Below, in pieces: positions 60,973-64,000 of a stretch of DNA of 64,000 nt. The notes under the pieces were generated by a model. It was not told where the DNA came from, made no database searches, and saw only the letters and a program-made list of their open reading frames with translations. Made by a program: the position numbers and the translations under genes. Every line of letters begins with the position of its first letter. Positions within the stretch are counted from its first letter, which is position 1. This stretch comes from Bufo bufo. Lineage: Eukaryota > Chordata > Amphibia > Anura > Bufonidae. Location of the stretch: NCBI RefSeq assembly GCF_905171765.1, contig NC_053392.1, positions 407,630,565 through 407,694,564 on the forward strand, given 5' to 3'.

Positions 60973-63120
60973 CAATACTGAAAAACCATTACTCCTTTCT
61001 AATGTCTGGATCATGGCCTTACAAATAAAAATAATCTGGGACAGTTTTATGTGTCGTGTATCTTGGTCTTTGAAACAATGTAAAACACAGCACTCCCAAA
61101 TTTTGGTGGTGTACAGATAGGAGCCTACCCTGTGGTAGGCTAGTTTCACATACAGTAGGTGGCAGAGCCTCTGGCAAACACATTCAACTCTGCTCAGAAC
61201 AGTTGACATTTTGGTGTCCAACTGTATTTGACTAGGACTTATAAAAAGCTTTGGTTCACTCAACTATACAAAAACATTTGAGCAGATAAAAGCACTACTC
61301 AAAAGAATAATTTGAGATATGCGACCCTAAAACAAGGATTAATGAAAATAAAATTCGAATGGAATCTTTAACTGTGTTTTCCTCCCCTAAACCACCATCA
61401 CATTATTCTGCTTTTTAATAGCTTTCAGCATCATACTTTTTCAAATTTGCATCAATATCTTGTAAAATTATTTATGAAGGTAATTGCAATTTTGTAATGA
61501 CCATGTAAATGCAACTCATATTTCCTGTGATGTTATGTCCATGTGTGTTTCAAAGCAGCAACAGAGGCAGTGATAGAGGACTGTCTATGTAATTAGTTCG
61601 GTGGAGCAGCTATAAACTAGCTGGGGTGGTGCTCAAGCCAGGGTAGAGAAAGGTGAAGCCCATCATGGGCTTGCACGGATACAGCAACAGGAAGTGCTAC
61701 ATACAGATTGTATATGGCACCATGTACCATGAAACAAAAAAAAAAAAGCAATTCCACCACAATTTTGGCCTACAGTGTTCCCAATGGGCTAAAATTGACA
61801 TAAAGACTGCATGTCAATATGATTATGCCGATACTAGAATTTTGAAGTTTTTAATAGGTTTTACTATTTTATAATAAAAGCCTTTGAAAAAAAAAATGAC
61901 CATATCCTGACTCCCATAACTTTTTTTTTTCCTGCCTACAAAGCCGACTTTTTGATCATATTTTATTCAATCTTTGGGGGGCAAAGTGTCCAAAAAAGGG
62001 TGATTTGGGCATTTTTTTCACTACAGTGTTTATCATTTGGGATAAATACTTTTAATAGTTTGGACATTTTCTGATGCAGCAATACCAATTGCTATTTTAT
62101 ATGCAAAATTCGGAAAGAGGATGATATGATTTAAAAAAAAAATATGTTTTAGGGTCTTTTATATTTTCAATTTTTTAAACATTTTTTCTATCTTAGCTCC
62201 ATTCTTCTGTCTAACCTTTCAGGTGTAATGACCAGGAGCAGAGTTATTCAAAAACCCAGTCATTGCTGGCGGGTGTCAGCTACATGTATATTACTTAACC
62301 TCTACCCACAGTGTATGAAGCAGGCTTATCTTGTGAGCCCACTCTATACATACCCTACACCCGTATGATGGATATATCCATCATATAGCGCAAAGTGGTT
62401 AATAAGTTGTATGTAATGCATTATGGATAAAACAAAGTTAAAATCATATGCACGCTGTATACCACTTAACCCTGAAAAGTAATCCTCACTTGTCCCAACC
62501 TTTACCGGGTCGCCACTGGTCTCTACTTCCTGAAATTCCAGGATGTAGAGACCAGCGTGAAAGTGTTAAACGGAAAAGTGGGGTATCAGTAAGGTATCAT
62601 TTTTTTTTTTTTTACCAGAAGGGAAATCCCTTTAAAGCAGAATAACACAGTGCTGGTGGTTTAGGGAGGAAAACCTAAGGACAGGTTCTCTTTGACTGAA
62701 TTCTGTAAACTCCAACATCAGTTTAAAGTAAGCATGCTACCATAGGTAGGACCCCAGAAACATAATCATACCTTTCTTGTGAAAATCCAGCCCTCTAATC
62801 CTGAGAAATGCTTAACTTTATTTGTGTAAAAATAAAAAGATCAGCGCACTGTGGGTGGGGATGCATAATTTGGTGCATGATCACTCCTTCAGGGATGCCA
62901 TCCAGGCCTTACCCTCTTCCTCAATTGACAGTCAATGAGATTTCAGAGCCTGTTGCAATGACACAAGGGAACCCAGGTGCACTGAATGGAGCAATCCCTC
63001 CCAGTGTGCACTAAAACATATTTGCATAAAAATAAAAGCATTTCTCAGGGGCAGAAGACTGGATTTTCACAATAAAGGTATAGTTATAAGTCAGAGGACC
63101 TACCCTACATGGTTGTATAC
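60973..63120. other. Non-coding, no recognisable feature
   Basis: AT-rich with A/T homopolymers (61736-61748, 62597-62612). No coding potential that I can support. The direct repeat AAAATAAAA-GCATTTCTCAGG (63029-63050) versus its inverse near 62795-62825 suggests another short inverted-repeat element at about 62720-63120 with weak ends (GTAAGCATGC/GTATACTTAC). Confidence 0.4.
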
Positions 63121-63129
63121 TTACTTTAA

Positions 63130-63336
63130 GGCCTCTTGCACATGACCGTATGCCCTCCGAGACATACGGTCCGTGAGCGGGCCATATGTCCCGGAGAGGC
63201 ATTGATCGTGTGCACGGGAGCGCACAGCATCATAGATTACAATGATGCTGTGCACGTCGGGCCACCCGCGGGGCTATCTTACAGCACTCATAAGATCATA
63301 TGTCTTGGAGGGTATACAGTCTTGTGCAAGAGGCCT
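63130..63336. mobile_element. MITE with GGCCTCTTGCACA inverted ends (207 bp)
   Basis: AGGCCTCTTGCACATGAC at the left is mirrored by GTCTTGTGCAAGAGGCCT at the right. Subterminal GTATGCCCTCC/GGAGGGTATAC, and GCACAGCATCAT/ATGATGCTGTGC at the centre. Non-coding. Confidence 0.75.
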
Positions 63337-63339
63337 AAA

Positions 63340-64000
63340 ACTGATTTTGGGGGTGACAGACACTCTTTATTGCTTATCAGTTAATTTAGGAAACTGTACA
63401 GGTACTACTGAAATAAATCTCAAACCTGATTCATTACATTACTAATTTAAACAGATTTAAAAGAAATAATTAATGAAAGTGTAAATAAGCCAACTTTGAC
63501 ATGTATTTTTTTAGCTATATTAGCATAGGTCCAATTTAAAAGGGTTGGAAGTGTGTTACTAAAAAGTTGAACATTTGGCGTCAATGGGAGCAACACTGTA
63601 GTAATGAGCTCCTTACAGTACAAGGTTGATGGAGCTGTAGTTTGAGCACAGACTTATGACAACGGAGCTACACTTGAATAGCTGATCAGCAGGGGTGTGG
63701 GGGTTGGACCCTTGTCGATCAGCTAGTCATTGCCTATATTGTGGCTAGGCCATCACAAAGGCTGAACAATCTCTGTAGGGCATTCAAAAAAGTTACCATA
63801 AATAGACAAGGTTTGGGCACTATCATAATGTATATACTAAATGCAGGGTCTCCATCAGGGCAGTACTTCAGTCAAGGACCCAGAGCAGCTGGTGGGCCCA
63901 GCAGCCTTATTAATATTCATTTCGGTGAAGAATAATGAAGATGTGCTGGATATGGGGTGGGGAACCCTCTCCCAGCACACAGACTTTTACTAAAGTTATG
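63340..64000. other. Non-coding, no recognisable feature
   Basis: No supportable gene. A phrase GGGTCTCCATCAGGGCAGTAC near 63845 looks like a dispersed repeat, but no ends are visible before the window closes. Confidence 0.4.

Overview
The window looks like vertebrate nuclear DNA, most probably from an amphibian (frog or toad). It contains an endogenous retrovirus, chromodomain Ty3/gypsy elements, Neptune-type Penelope-like elements (PLEs), Tc1/mariner and hAT transposons, and several TTAA-flanked MITEs with AAAGGG ends like the Xenopus T2/Kolobok group. No host protein-coding gene could be recognised. The species call is an inference from this repeat mix.

Layout. 127-9128: an endogenous retrovirus with near-identical LTRs, a 5-bp target duplication, a tRNA-Arg-type primer site, splice signals, gag, pro, pol and env. 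Env carries an immunoglobulin-like motif. The provirus is broken in several places and has lost the reverse transcriptase catalytic core. 9129-9930: older repeat DNA with a 68-bp minisatellite. About 9930-25550: one PLE on the minus strand, split by a nest of insertions: a solo LTR (GTTG duplication), inside it gypsy B (12299-23153, ATATG duplication), and inside that gypsy A (13876-19283, GTATG duplication). Gypsy A has an uninterrupted 1443-residue Gag-Pol and LTRs in which I found no differences. 25560-28550: a tRNA-derived repeat, a foldback, a TTAA MITE and a Tc1 remnant. 28553-38044: decayed minus-strand gypsy E (with a nested hAT MITE), a hAT fragment, the 3' end of a second PLE, and defective gypsy D. 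38045-47590: a Tc1-like transposon split by a 7.9-kb BED-finger hAT transposon, which itself carries a PLE-like inverted-repeat insertion and three tandem arrays, followed by a second Tc1 remnant. 44618-50880: a tandem segmental duplication covering the hAT 3' end and its flank, with a deletion inside the second copy. 50881-64000: mostly AT-rich non-coding DNA with MITEs, a second hAT MITE, a 1.2-kb inverted-repeat element with a 14-bp duplication, and one candidate exon.

How the parts relate. The nesting gives a relative time order: PLE, then solo LTR, then gypsy B (LTRs differ at roughly a dozen positions), then gypsy A. The retrovirus is recent by its LTRs but internally defective. The genes belong to independent selfish elements and do not form a host pathway.
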